This document shows, one piece after another, positions 24,709 to 32,014 of a stretch of 64,000 nucleotides of DNA (position 1 is the first letter of the stretch; each line of letters starts with the position of its first letter). This DNA comes from Candidatus Nitrosymbiomonas proteolyticus (GTDB lineage: Bacteria; Armatimonadota; Fimbriimonadia; Fimbriimonadales; Fimbriimonadaceae), in NCBI GenBank assembly GCA_017347465.1, contig AP021858.1, forward strand, positions 310,001 through 374,000. Direction: 5' to 3'. Below the pieces are notes generated by a model. That model was not told the origin of the DNA, did not search any database, and saw nothing but the letters and a program-made list of their open reading frames with translations. The position numbers were made by a program, and so were the translations under genes.

Positions 24709-25902
24709 TTACGGAGTGATCAGGCTTGAGATCGTCTCCACGTTCGCCCTGACCCGGTTCAAGAAATCCGCCGCCCCGACCCCGTTGATCAACCGATGGT
24801 CGAAGGTCAGCGAGAGGTTCACCAATCGGCGCAGCTTGATTTCGTCCACGACGTCGTTGCAGAGGCCGTTATAAACCTCGCCGAGGAAGAGAGTCGCGAT
24901 GCCAGGCGGGACCACGACCGGGACCGCGTCGCGGAGCCCGAAGGCTTGCATGTTGGTCAAGCTCAAAGTGACGGCCTCGTGCGCCTGGTCCTTGCCTCCT
25001 CGCGCCAGGTCGATCTTCTCCCGTGTTTGGTCCGCAAATGCCCGCCACGAAAGCTGATCCGCACGATCGACGACGGCCAGCACCAACTCATCTCCGGGCA
25101 ACGCGACGGCGATCCCCAGCGAAGCGGCATCGTAGGTTCGGAGCGTGTCGTCCCCCCGAAGGGTCGAGCGGAACATCGGGAAGTCCTTCAGCGCCTGCGC
25201 CACTGCGAACGCGAACATCGTAAAGCTGGACGGTTGGAACTCGTCCCCCGAAGCCTTTACCTGGGCCCTGAGCCTCTCGATGGGCTCCCAGTTGGCGGCC
25301 ACCACAATCGTTCCGGGCACGACCAACTGACTCCCCCGCTGAAGGCGCGAGGAGAGCAGCCTCTGCTTCTGGCTGAGAGCAACCTCTCGGAAGCGTCCTC
25401 CTGGGCTCTCCGCAGAAGGCGCCGCTGAACCTGCCGAACTCAAGAAGGCGTCTACGTCCTCCGGCATCAGCTTGCCCGTCTTGGAGGGAATCGCCGAGAG
25501 TTGATCGTCGCTGAGCCCCTTCTCCTTGGCGTAGGCGCGGGTTCGTGGAGGGATCGAGGCGTTTCGGGCCGAAGGAGTCGCGGCAGGGGCCGCAGGAGCG
25601 GCGGTCTCGGAAGCGGCAGCCTCCGCAGCCCCCCCATGAACCTCCATTTCCTTCGTTCCTTCGGCGACCTCCATCCGAGCGACGGCCGAACCGATCGGCA
25701 GGACCGTATCGACCTCGGCGACCCACTCGACGAGAACGCCCTCATACGGAGACTCCACGTCCATGACCGCCTTGTCGGTCTCCATCTGGTAGATCGGTTC
25801 GTCGCGCCGTACCGAGTCTCCGGGCTGCTTGAGGGTGGCGACGAGTCGGGCTTCTTGGAGCCCTTCTCCCATCTGGGGGATTCGAACGGCAATGACCGGC
25901 AT
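24709..25902 (-). CDS. 2-oxoacid dehydrogenase E2 component (dihydrolipoamide acyltransferase-like)
   Basis: 397 residues from ATG 25902 (MPVIAVRIPQMGEG), the normal E2 start; a GTG at 25965 would add 21 residues. Residues 1-80 are a lipoyl domain with YQMETDKAVMDVESP, the lysine being the lipoylation site. An Ala/Pro linker, a peripheral-subunit-binding domain (RTRAYAKEKGL) and a catalytic acyltransferase core follow. The active-site motif reads TFDHRLINGVGAADFL: the histidine is present, but the usual aspartate of HRxxDG is asparagine. E1 and E3 genes are not adjacent. It heads the E2 - hydrolase - carrier operon. Confidence 0.88.
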   Translation of the reverse strand: MPVIAVRIPQMGEGLQEARLVATLKQPGDSVRRDEPIYQMETDKAVMDVESPYEGVLVEWVAEVDTVLPIGSAVARMEVAEGTKEMEVHGGAAEAAASETAAPAAPAATPSARNASIPPRTRAYAKEKGLSDDQLSAIPSKTGKLMPEDVDAFLSSAGSAAPSAESPGGRFREVALSQKQRLLSSRLQRGSQLVVPGTIVVAANWEPIERLRAQVKASGDEFQPSSFTMFAFAVAQALKDFPMFRSTLRGDDTLRTYDAASLGIAVALPGDELVLAVVDRADQLSWRAFADQTREKIDLARGGKDQAHEAVTLSLTNMQAFGLRDAVPVVVPPGIATLFLGEVYNGLCNDVVDEIKLRRLVNLSLTFDHRLINGVGAADFLNRVRANVETISSLITP

Positions 25903-26109
25903 ACCTGCTGTGCTTTCTCCTTCAGGACCCAGCGGTCCCCGAATGTTTCTCAGTTTGGCACACACTTAGGCGCGGCGCGCAGGTATCCTTATGGCCCCGC
26001 GTTCGGGATGACGCTTCCCACTCGCTCGACCTGCGGACAGACCCTTGGCTCGGTGCATTTCGAGCTGTAGAGTCTCACAACCAGATCTTTCCAAGGTAAC
26101 CGAATCGCA

Positions 26110-26535
26110 ATGGCAAAGAAAGTCGCAAGCGTGATCAAGCTCAACATCCCCGCGGGCAAAGGGACGCCCGCGCCTCCTGTCGGCCCGGCCCTCGGCCAAG
26201 CCGGCGTCAACATGATGGAGTTTCTCAAGAAGTTCAACGAGATGACGGCGTCTCAAATGGGCAGCGTGCTTCCGGTGGCGATCACCGTCTTCGAAGACAG
26301 ATCCTACGCCTTCGTCGTCAAGCAGCCCCTCGTATCCGACCTCATCAAGAAGTCGCTGAACCTCGAAAAGGCCTCCCCGAACCCCGGCAAAGAGGTCGTC
26401 GCGACGCTCCCCAAGGACAAGCTGCGAGAGATCGCGGCCAAAAAGATGGCGGACTTCAACACGACCGACGTCGAGATGGCGATGCGAATCGTCGCCGGCT
26501 CCGCGAGGTCGATGGGCATAAAGGTCGAAGAATAA
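26110..26535 (+). CDS. rplK: Ribosomal protein uL11
   Basis: 141 residues, exact family length. [26 protein letters not shown] is the conserved N-terminal block, and [23 protein letters not shown] the C-terminal RNA-binding block. It binds the GTPase-associated centre of 23S rRNA. In most bacteria it stands between nusG and rplA; here neither neighbour is present. The 207 bp upstream (25903-26109) contain no gene that I can see. Confidence 0.97.
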   Translation: MAKKVASVIKLNIPAGKGTPAPPVGPALGQAGVNMMEFLKKFNEMTASQMGSVLPVAITVFEDRSYAFVVKQPLVSDLIKKSLNLEKASPNPGKEVVATLPKDKLREIAAKKMADFNTTDVEMAMRIVAGSARSMGIKVEE

Positions 26536-26693
26536 CGGGATTCGTACTTTCGTACATCCAGTTTTTCGGGTCGTTGCACTATACTTCCCAATAAGGGCCG
26601 AGAAGGGCCGCGGAATCCCCTTGGGACCCTTTTCGCACCGAATGAAACGGCGCTTCCCTTGGTGAGTCTAACGTTGGGAAGCTCGAAGAGTCG

Positions 26694-27290
26694 ATGACCG
26701 CAAGACATTGGACGATCGTGATCGCAGGGCTGCTGACGGCGCTGACCGGAGCCGTGAGCCAGCAACTGAGCGCGGATAAGGACCCGGAGACGGGCGCCTT
26801 TGGTCCTGCGCAAGCGGCTGCCGACGTCCTCAGGGAAGTAGCTGGGACCGACGGGGCTTTTCTCGCTGCTGCGTTGCTGAAGTCGAATTTCGACCCCAAT
26901 AACCTGGCCACCTTGCTTCAATATCCCGACAACGAGATCGCGGTCGTCGCGATAACGGGCGCAAAGGTTCGGCAGGCCTTCGAGCGGTCGATTTCGCTCT
27001 ATCCCCAACCCAACAGCAGCTTCTTGCAGATTTCGGGTTTCGAGGTAACGTTCGACCCGAAGGCAGCGCCCGGATCGAGGGTCGTGAGCGTCACCGCGAA
27101 CGGACTGAAACTCGACGACGCCGCCACCTACAAGATCGCCATGCCCTCTTCCTTGGGGCGCGGAGGTCTAGGATACTTCAAGATATGGGACAAGCCGGAC
27201 ATCGTCTCAAGCCTTCCCAACATGACCGTCGAATCGGCGCTGAAAGGGAAGAAGGTCACCGAAACCCGCCCTCGATGGGTGTCGCAATAA
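26694..27290 (+). CDS. Secreted protein with 5'-nucleotidase C-terminal-like domain
   Basis: 198 residues with a signal peptide (MTARHWTIVIAGLLTALTGAVS). The segment VAITGAKVRQAFERSISLYP, LQISGFEVTFDPKAAPGSRV and LDDAATYKIAMPSSLGRGG matches the substrate-specificity domain of UshA-type 5'-nucleotidases. The metallophosphatase half is missing, so the protein is probably a binding module rather than an enzyme. It overlaps the M28 gene by 16 bp and should be co-expressed with it. A TATACT at 26580 is a possible -10 box. Confidence 0.75.
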   Translation: MTARHWTIVIAGLLTALTGAVSQQLSADKDPETGAFGPAQAAADVLREVAGTDGAFLAAALLKSNFDPNNLATLLQYPDNEIAVVAITGAKVRQAFERSISLYPQPNSSFLQISGFEVTFDPKAAPGSRVVSVTANGLKLDDAATYKIAMPSSLGRGGLGYFKIWDKPDIVSSLPNMTVESALKGKKVTETRPRWVSQ

Positions 27291-28258
27291 CGGGATTCGG
27301 CCTCGCAGGCGCGCTTCTCTTGGCGGCTTGCGGGTCGGGGCGGGCCGTCGAACAGGAAGCCAACGCCCCCATTTCCCCAACGGGCGGGGCCAAGATCGAA
27401 TCGCTTTTCGACTCCGAACAGGCCTGGAAGCACATGGTCGAACAGACCAAGCTGGGCCCGAGGTTCCCCGGTTCCCAAGCCCACCGGGACTGCCGGGACT
27501 ACATCCAGGCGGAAATGAAGAAGCACGCCGAGAACGTGAGGCTTCAGGAATTCACCCACGTCTGGACCTCCGACCGCAAGAAGTACACGATGTGGAACAT
27601 CCTTGGCGAGCAGAACTGGAAGGACGCGAAGGTTCGGGTCCTGCTCCTCGCCCACTGGGATACGAGGCCGACTGCCGACATGGAATGGGAGCAGCACAAA
27701 CAAAGGCAGCCGATCCTCGGGGCCAACGACGGCGCAAGCGGCGTCTCGGTACTGCTGGAGCTTATGCGGACCATGAAGGGCCGTTTGCCGAGCGACGTGG
27801 GCGTCCTGTATCTCATGACCGACGGCGAAGACCTCGGGCCCAGTCTCGACGAGATGTTCTTGGGGGCGTCTCACTTTGCCAAAAACCTGCCCACACCCAA
27901 GCCCGACTACGGGATTCTGCTCGACATGATTGGGGACAAGGACCTGCGTATTCCCCTCGAGCCCAACAGCCTCTATTACGCTGAGGAACTCGTCAACGCC
28001 TTTTATCGACACGCCGCCGAAATTGGACTCGGTTCGACCTTCCCCAAAGCATTCGGCCCGACGATCGAGGACGACCATATTCCCCTCAATAAGGCAGGCA
28101 TCCCGACGATGGACCTGATCGACTTCAGCTACGACCCCTGGCATACGCTCGACGACACGCTCGACAAGTGCTCGCCCGAGTCGCTCGGCAAGGTTGGAAA
28201 GGCGCTCGAAACTTGGCTCCTGAAGTCGCCTCCGTTCCGCATGAAGAAGCCGGAATAG
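27275..28258 (+). CDS. M28-family lipoprotein, glutaminyl-peptide cyclotransferase-like
   Basis: 327 residues from ATG 27275. The N-terminus is a lipoprotein signal (GFGLAGALLLAACGS, lipobox cysteine C19). The zinc-site motifs are AHWDTRP, GANDGASG (metal aspartate), LMTDGEDLG (acidic pair) and IEDDHIPLNKAGIP (metal histidine), and YDPWHTLDDTLDKCS closes the fold. The E-D-D-H-I-P string and the W-H-T motif are those of glutaminyl cyclases, which convert N-terminal glutamine to pyroglutamate, rather than of aminopeptidases. It should act at the outside of the inner membrane or at the outer membrane. Its start lies within the preceding gene. Confidence 0.83.
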   Translation: MGVAITGFGLAGALLLAACGSGRAVEQEANAPISPTGGAKIESLFDSEQAWKHMVEQTKLGPRFPGSQAHRDCRDYIQAEMKKHAENVRLQEFTHVWTSDRKKYTMWNILGEQNWKDAKVRVLLLAHWDTRPTADMEWEQHKQRQPILGANDGASGVSVLLELMRTMKGRLPSDVGVLYLMTDGEDLGPSLDEMFLGASHFAKNLPTPKPDYGILLDMIGDKDLRIPLEPNSLYYAEELVNAFYRHAAEIGLGSTFPKAFGPTIEDDHIPLNKAGIPTMDLIDFSYDPWHTLDDTLDKCSPESLGKVGKALETWLLKSPPFRMKKPE

Positions 28259-28259
28259 C

Positions 28260-29189
28260 CTACGCGCCCCACACGAACGGCTTTTCGTCGGTGAGCACCC
28301 GGCCGTGCTTGGCAAACGCCTCTTCCATGTAATCGGGCAGCGTAAACACCGAGCGCGCGTACCTTGGCGTAAAGTACTTGTTCGTCACCCCTCGCTCGTG
28401 GAACCTCCGGGCGATTTCGTCTTCGGAGAGTTCGAGGATGTCTTTCGACTTCGAAGCGAGGACGAAACCCCACGGCATCATGAAGGTCGTCATGATCCCA
28501 AAGTAGGGCCGCACGTAGGGAAAGACTTCCTTCATCGAGCGCAGCGTTTCGACGCAGCAAGCGAAGCAGTAGGGATAGCTGAGGTTGGCGCAACCCGCTT
28601 GCAGGGCGAGTACCCCGTCCTCCCCAAGCGCGTCGGCGCAAATCTGGAAGTACTCCGTGGTGAACAGGTAGATGGCGGGCCCTCCTTCGAGAGGGTCGGG
28701 CAGATCCGAGAGGATCACATCGTAGTTCGCTCCCTTTTGAGATTCGAGCCAGGCGCGCGCGTCGGTATGGAGCAGCGTGGTCCTGGAGTCCTCGAACGAG
28801 CCTTGATGCCACTCCGGCAGATGTTCCTTGACGAACCCGATCAGTTCCTCGTCGATGTCGACCATGACGGCGGTCTCGACCGTGTTGTGCTTCAGCGCCT
28901 CGCGGAGGGTTGCCCCCTCCCCGCCCCCGCAAACGACCACCTTCTTTGGGTGCGGGTGCACGGTCATGGCCGGTTGGCTCATGCACTCGTGGAAGATGAA
29001 CTCGTCGAGCAGCGAGCTTTGAATCTTCCAATCCAGGAAGAGCGTCTTGCCGAACACGGGGATCTCGACGATTTGGTACTCCTGATACTGGGACTTACCC
29101 GCGACGAGGATGCGCTCGATCGTGAAGTCCCACGTCACCGCGTCGGTGTGGGTCTCGCTGACAAAAAGGCCTGTGGCTTGTTGATACAT
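28260..29189 (-). CDS. speE: Spermidine synthase (polyamine aminopropyltransferase)
   Basis: 309 residues. The S-adenosyl-like binding loop is VVVCGGGEGATLREALKH (GGGEG 88-92), VDIDEELI holds the adenine-contact acid, and SDLPDPLEGGPA (D162) is the catalytic aspartate region. Residues 62-70 (DEFIFHECM) bind the amine. It transfers aminopropyl from decarboxylated SAM to an amine in the cytoplasm. It follows speD by 54 bp on the same strand and converges on the M28 gene with a 1-bp gap. The exact amine acceptor (putrescine, agmatine or other) is not deducible. Confidence 0.9.
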   Translation of the reverse strand: MYQQATGLFVSETHTDAVTWDFTIERILVAGKSQYQEYQIVEIPVFGKTLFLDWKIQSSLLDEFIFHECMSQPAMTVHPHPKKVVVCGGGEGATLREALKHNTVETAVMVDIDEELIGFVKEHLPEWHQGSFEDSRTTLLHTDARAWLESQKGANYDVILSDLPDPLEGGPAIYLFTTEYFQICADALGEDGVLALQAGCANLSYPYCFACCVETLRSMKEVFPYVRPYFGIMTTFMMPWGFVLASKSKDILELSEDEIARRFHERGVTNKYFTPRYARSVFTLPDYMEEAFAKHGRVLTDEKPFVWGA

Positions 29190-29243
29190 CGGTAAGAACC
29201 TACCTCTTTGGGGCTTGGGAGGGCAGCGGCGGCAAGGGACGCC

Positions 29244-29843
29244 TCAACGGTGAACTTCGCTCTGCAATCCTCGGCGAACGACGAGGAATTTCACCCTCAC
29301 CGGCTGGAACCTCTCCTGCAACACTTCGACGGCTCGGTGAACCCGCACCGTACCCCCGCAATAAAACAGATCGACGGCGGCGTAGCCGTGCTCAGGCCAG
29401 GTGTGGATGGTGTAATGCGACTCCTGAATGATGACTGCGCCGGAGACTCCGTACGGTTGAAACTCGTGAAACGAGGTCGCCACCACGGTGGCTTCGCTCT
29501 TCACCGCTGCCTCGCGCATCGCTTCGCCAACCGACGACTCCTGTTCGAGCAACCGAGGTTCGCAACCGTAAAGCTCGATCAGCAGGTGCGAACCGAGCGA
29601 AGGCTCCTCGCCGTCCGATGGCGGAAAGCCGCTTTCGTCCTCGCTGAGCCACTCTCGGAAAGCGCGAACATTGTCGCAGCGGACGAACGTCCAGCCCTCC
29701 TCCGTGGTCACGGTGGGGGCCGCAAGCCAAGGGCGAGCGAATCGAGACACGAGCCCTTTGAGAGCGTCCCAAAACGAACGCTTCGGCTCGACTGCCAGCG
29801 CCGAAAACGCCAGCAGGCTACTCAGGATGATGAGAATGGACAA
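29244..29843 (-). CDS. speD: S-adenosylmethionine decarboxylase proenzyme with N-terminal extension
   Basis: 199 residues from TTG 29843. The pyruvoyl enzyme core starts at about G84 (GSHLLIELYGCEP), with the self-cleavage site at E141-S142 in IIQESHYTIHTWPEHGYAAVD, preceded by HEFQPYGVSG. S142 becomes the pyruvoyl group. It supplies decarboxylated SAM to SpeE. The usual bacterial protein is 115-140 residues; here 83 extra residues begin with a hydrophobic helix (MSILIILSSLLAFSALAV), as if membrane-anchored. The TTG is supported by GTGAGG 9 nt upstream. No ATG precedes the core, though GTG at V45 is an alternative. Transcription starts at the strong promoter 280 bp upstream, behind the folded leader. 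Confidence 0.88.
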   Translation of the reverse strand: MSILIILSSLLAFSALAVEPKRSFWDALKGLVSRFARPWLAAPTVTTEEGWTFVRCDNVRAFREWLSEDESGFPPSDGEEPSLGSHLLIELYGCEPRLLEQESSVGEAMREAAVKSEATVVATSFHEFQPYGVSGAVIIQESHYTIHTWPEHGYAAVDLFYCGGTVRVHRAVEVLQERFQPVRVKFLVVRRGLQSEVHR

Positions 29844-29854
29844 TCACATGGACC

Positions 29855-30112
29855 TCACTTGTGAACCGTGCGCAGACACCAGTGGGGCTCTGGCGCGAGA
29901 AACCCTACGAACTCGATCCAAGCCGGGTGAAGAGTCGGAACGTGCGCGACGACGGCTCCGCTTGCTTGGCTTGCAGCGACGTAACCCCATCGACATAGCG
30001 GACAAGGCCGCGTCCCGTTCACTCTGTTCGTTCTCCAACCGTTCCGGCTTGCCGGATCTCTCCTCAAGGGGAGCGAGTCCCCTTAGCCGCACCACGGTTA
30101 CCCGTGACGCAA
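29855..30112 (-). ncRNA. Structured leader RNA of speD (candidate riboswitch or other ncRNA)
   Basis: About 258 nt lie between the predicted transcription start (near 30112) and the speD ribosome-binding site, with no convincing gene. On the minus strand the ends pair: TCAC (30107-30104) with GTGA (29858-29855), and AACCGTG (30099-30093) with CACGGTT (29870-29864). The outer helix overlaps two bases of the speD Shine-Dalgarno (GAGG 29856-29853). Inside are a perfect seven-pair hairpin AAGGGGA-CTCGC-TCCCCTT, a TCCGG-CAAG-CCGGA hairpin, and a long interrupted helix using GAAC/GTTC, GGC/GCC and TCCGCT/AGCGGA. I do not recognise a known riboswitch, RNase P, tmRNA or SRP consensus. A 6S-like RNA is possible. 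Confidence 0.55.
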
Positions 30113-30118
30113 GAGCAA

Positions 30119-30147
30119 ATTATACCAACGGCCGGTTGGGGTGTCAA
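30119..30147 (-). promoter_or_regulatory. Consensus sigma-70 promoter of the speD leader
   Basis: TTGACA (30147-30142) and TATAAT (30124-30119) on the minus strand are separated by exactly 17 bp. Both hexamers match the consensus fully, the only such promoter that I see in the window. The spacer holds CCAAC and GTTGG arms around a 5-bp centre (30125-30139), a possible operator. Confidence 0.9.
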
Positions 30148-30183
30148 TGCAAGTCGGAATACGGGTACGCCCTGAGGCCTAGG

Positions 30184-30732
30184 TCAGTCGGCATACGGGT
30201 GCGAGGTGGGCGCGGCCACCTGGGCGGTATATCCGCAAACCCAGCGGCCCTGAATCAGGGCCTCGCCCCGCGAGCCTTCGCCGCAGATCAGAAACGTCTC
30301 CAGGCTCGTTTCGTACTCCCGAATCTCCTCGTCGGAAAACTGAAACTTCACGTAGAAGCGCGGGCTTTCGGACTCGACGAACTCCCAGTCCTCAAAAAGC
30401 CGCCTGAGCTGCTTGTCGTACGCCTCTTTGCCGATGACCACGACGTTGGGCACTCGAAAGAGTTGTCCCTCGCCTTTTCTGGGCTGGCGGGCCTGCCGCA
30501 GCCCGATGTAGAGGGCAGACCCCGCCATAATCATGCCGACGAGTGTGACCATGGGACCGACCCACCGCAAGAGATACATGCTCACGTCTTCGCCCCGTGA
30601 GGCGACGAGCCTCAACGTCCCGCCTGCGTAAACGGCGGTCGTCGCGAGGAAACCCAGCGGAACGAGGGCGAGGCCCCCGTACAGAAGGATCGCGAGCTTC
30701 GTTTCGTATTTGGCGCCTGGCGGGCGTTTCAT
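30184..30732 (-). CDS. Small membrane protein of unknown function
   Basis: 182 residues from ATG 30732 (MKRPPGAKYET), preceded by GAGAGG 8 nt upstream. Two transmembrane helices (LAILLYGGLALVPLGFLATTAVYAGG and the one around WVGPMVTLVGMIMAGSALYIG) are followed by a soluble domain of about 95 residues (VPNVVVIGKEAYDKQ, FYVKFQFSDEEIREYETSLETFL). I do not recognise the family. It ends 37 bp upstream of the speD promoter. Confidence 0.7.
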   Translation of the reverse strand: MKRPPGAKYETKLAILLYGGLALVPLGFLATTAVYAGGTLRLVASRGEDVSMYLLRWVGPMVTLVGMIMAGSALYIGLRQARQPRKGEGQLFRVPNVVVIGKEAYDKQLRRLFEDWEFVESESPRFYVKFQFSDEEIREYETSLETFLICGEGSRGEALIQGRWVCGYTAQVAAPTSHPYAD

Positions 30733-30921
30733 CGCAAAGCCTCTCGACACGACCCTAGTTCGCCCCTGTCGAGCCGGGTTCCTTCTCTATCTTCAAACAA
30801 ACTTGGGCTTTTCGACCCAGTATTACTGCCGGAAATCAAAGTACACCTTTTGGGCGACTCTCGCCCCGGCCAAAAACCGGTTATCCTATGAGTACTCAGT
30901 CTTTGATTGTGTGGAGGAGAT

Positions 30922-31893
30922 ATGAATAGGTTCTTTGCATTGGCGTGCGCCGCCGCGTTTCCGCTAGCGGCCACCGCCCAAATCTACTTTAGCGACGACT
31001 TCGAGGTCGATCCGACGACCAATTACAGCTTCAACTCGTCGGTCGCGGGCGATCTCCCGGCCAATAACCTCAACAACGAGGCCAACTATTTCTTCGACTA
31101 CTCGTCGGTCGGGATTCCTCTGGCGCCGAACTCGGCTGCTGGCGGCACGCGCGGCCTTAAGATGGAGACCAACGTCATCGGAAGCGGCGTGTTCAGCGGG
31201 TTCTCGACCTCGCCCCTCGGGCTCAGCCTCAGCGGGGATTACACGCTGTATTTCGACGCGTGGATCAACTTCCAGGGCCCGTTCCCCGGCGGTGGTAGCG
31301 GAACGACGCAAATGCTCTTCGCGGGCATTGGCGTAGCTGCGACCGCGACGCAGTTCCCAGGCACGAACATTAACGGCGTTGGGTTTTCCGCAACGGGAGA
31401 CGGCGGCACTTCGGCCGATTACCGTGCCTATACTGCGGTGGGCTCTCCGCTCGATCCTTCCACCGGAGTGTATGCCGCGGGGTCGCACTCGACCGCTCGG
31501 AACAACACCGACCCTTATTACGCCGGCTTCGTCGGCACGGTACCGGCGGCCCAAACGGCTTGGGCGAACGGTCAGGGCTTCTTTGATCAGACCGGCAGCA
31601 CCAACCCAGGTGCGCAAGGCATGGCTTGGCGAAGGTGGAAGATCCAGAAGACCGGCACTTCGGCATCGTGGTACATCGACGGTCTGCGGATCGCGACGGT
31701 TGACAACATCAACTTCACCGGCGACAACTTCTATGTCGGGATGTTCGACATCAACGCATCCTCGTCGACCCAGACGATCTCGCGTGATCTGCTGTTCGGA
31801 CTCGTCGACAACGTGCAGGTCGTACCGGAACCCACCAGCCTTGTGGCTTTGGGACTCGGCGCGGCGGCGCTGCTTCGACGGCGACGCAAGTAA
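30922..31893 (+). CDS. PEP-CTERM secreted protein
   Basis: 323 residues from ATG 30922, directly after GGAGGAGAT. It starts with a signal peptide (NRFFALACAAAFPLAATAQ) and ends with VPEPTSLVALGLGAAALL and RRRRK, the PEP-CTERM signal for exosortase. The middle is a jelly-roll-like domain rich in Gly, Asn, Ser and Thr (DDFEVDPTTNYSFNSS, WYIDGLRIATVDN), similar in layout to concanavalin/laminin-type surface domains. It is a single-gene unit with its own terminator; TATCCT at 30884 is a possible -10 box. The role is probably at the cell surface or in the matrix. Confidence 0.9.
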   Translation: MNRFFALACAAAFPLAATAQIYFSDDFEVDPTTNYSFNSSVAGDLPANNLNNEANYFFDYSSVGIPLAPNSAAGGTRGLKMETNVIGSGVFSGFSTSPLGLSLSGDYTLYFDAWINFQGPFPGGGSGTTQMLFAGIGVAATATQFPGTNINGVGFSATGDGGTSADYRAYTAVGSPLDPSTGVYAAGSHSTARNNTDPYYAGFVGTVPAAQTAWANGQGFFDQTGSTNPGAQGMAWRRWKIQKTGTSASWYIDGLRIATVDNINFTGDNFYVGMFDINASSSTQTISRDLLFGLVDNVQVVPEPTSLVALGLGAAALLRRRRK

Positions 31894-31915
31894 GTTCGGC
31901 TACTGCTGACTTCGT

Positions 31916-31953
31916 AAGGCCGGTGGGCGCGCCTCGTCCGCCGGCCTTTTTTT
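31916..31953 (+). terminator. Rho-independent terminator of the PEP-CTERM gene
   Basis: AAGGCCGG (31916-31923) pairs perfectly with CCGGCCTT (31941-31948), and the run of T continues to 31953. It lies 23 bp after the stop codon. Confidence 0.92.
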
Positions 31954-32014
31954 GCGATAGCCAGTCTCCAACCCTTTTCCCATCCGCTCGTTTGCTTCAG
32001 AATAAGGCGAACTG

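Noticed and set aside
25903-26109. Gap before rplK examined for a tRNA, L11 leader or small gene
   Set aside because: No tRNA T-loop pattern, no stable cloverleaf and no coding frame with a ribosome-binding site was found.
26548-26585. GTACTTTCGTAC followed by GTTTTTC after rplK as a terminator
   Set aside because: The stem is only four base pairs and the T-run is displaced by several bases.
29930-30080. RNase P-like (GAGGAGAGATCC on the minus strand) and cobalamin-riboswitch-like (CCGGGTGAAGAGTCGGAAC on the plus strand) strings in the speD leader
   Set aside because: The other required conserved blocks of RNase P and of the cobalamin riboswitch are absent, and the plus strand has no gene downstream.
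29844-30095. Open frame of 83 codons upstream of speD on the minus strand, ending ATGTGA just before the speD start
   Set aside because: The product is very Arg/Ser-rich and low in hydrophobic residues, has no ribosome-binding site, and lies over the perfect hairpins of the leader. It is better explained as a chance frame in structured RNA.
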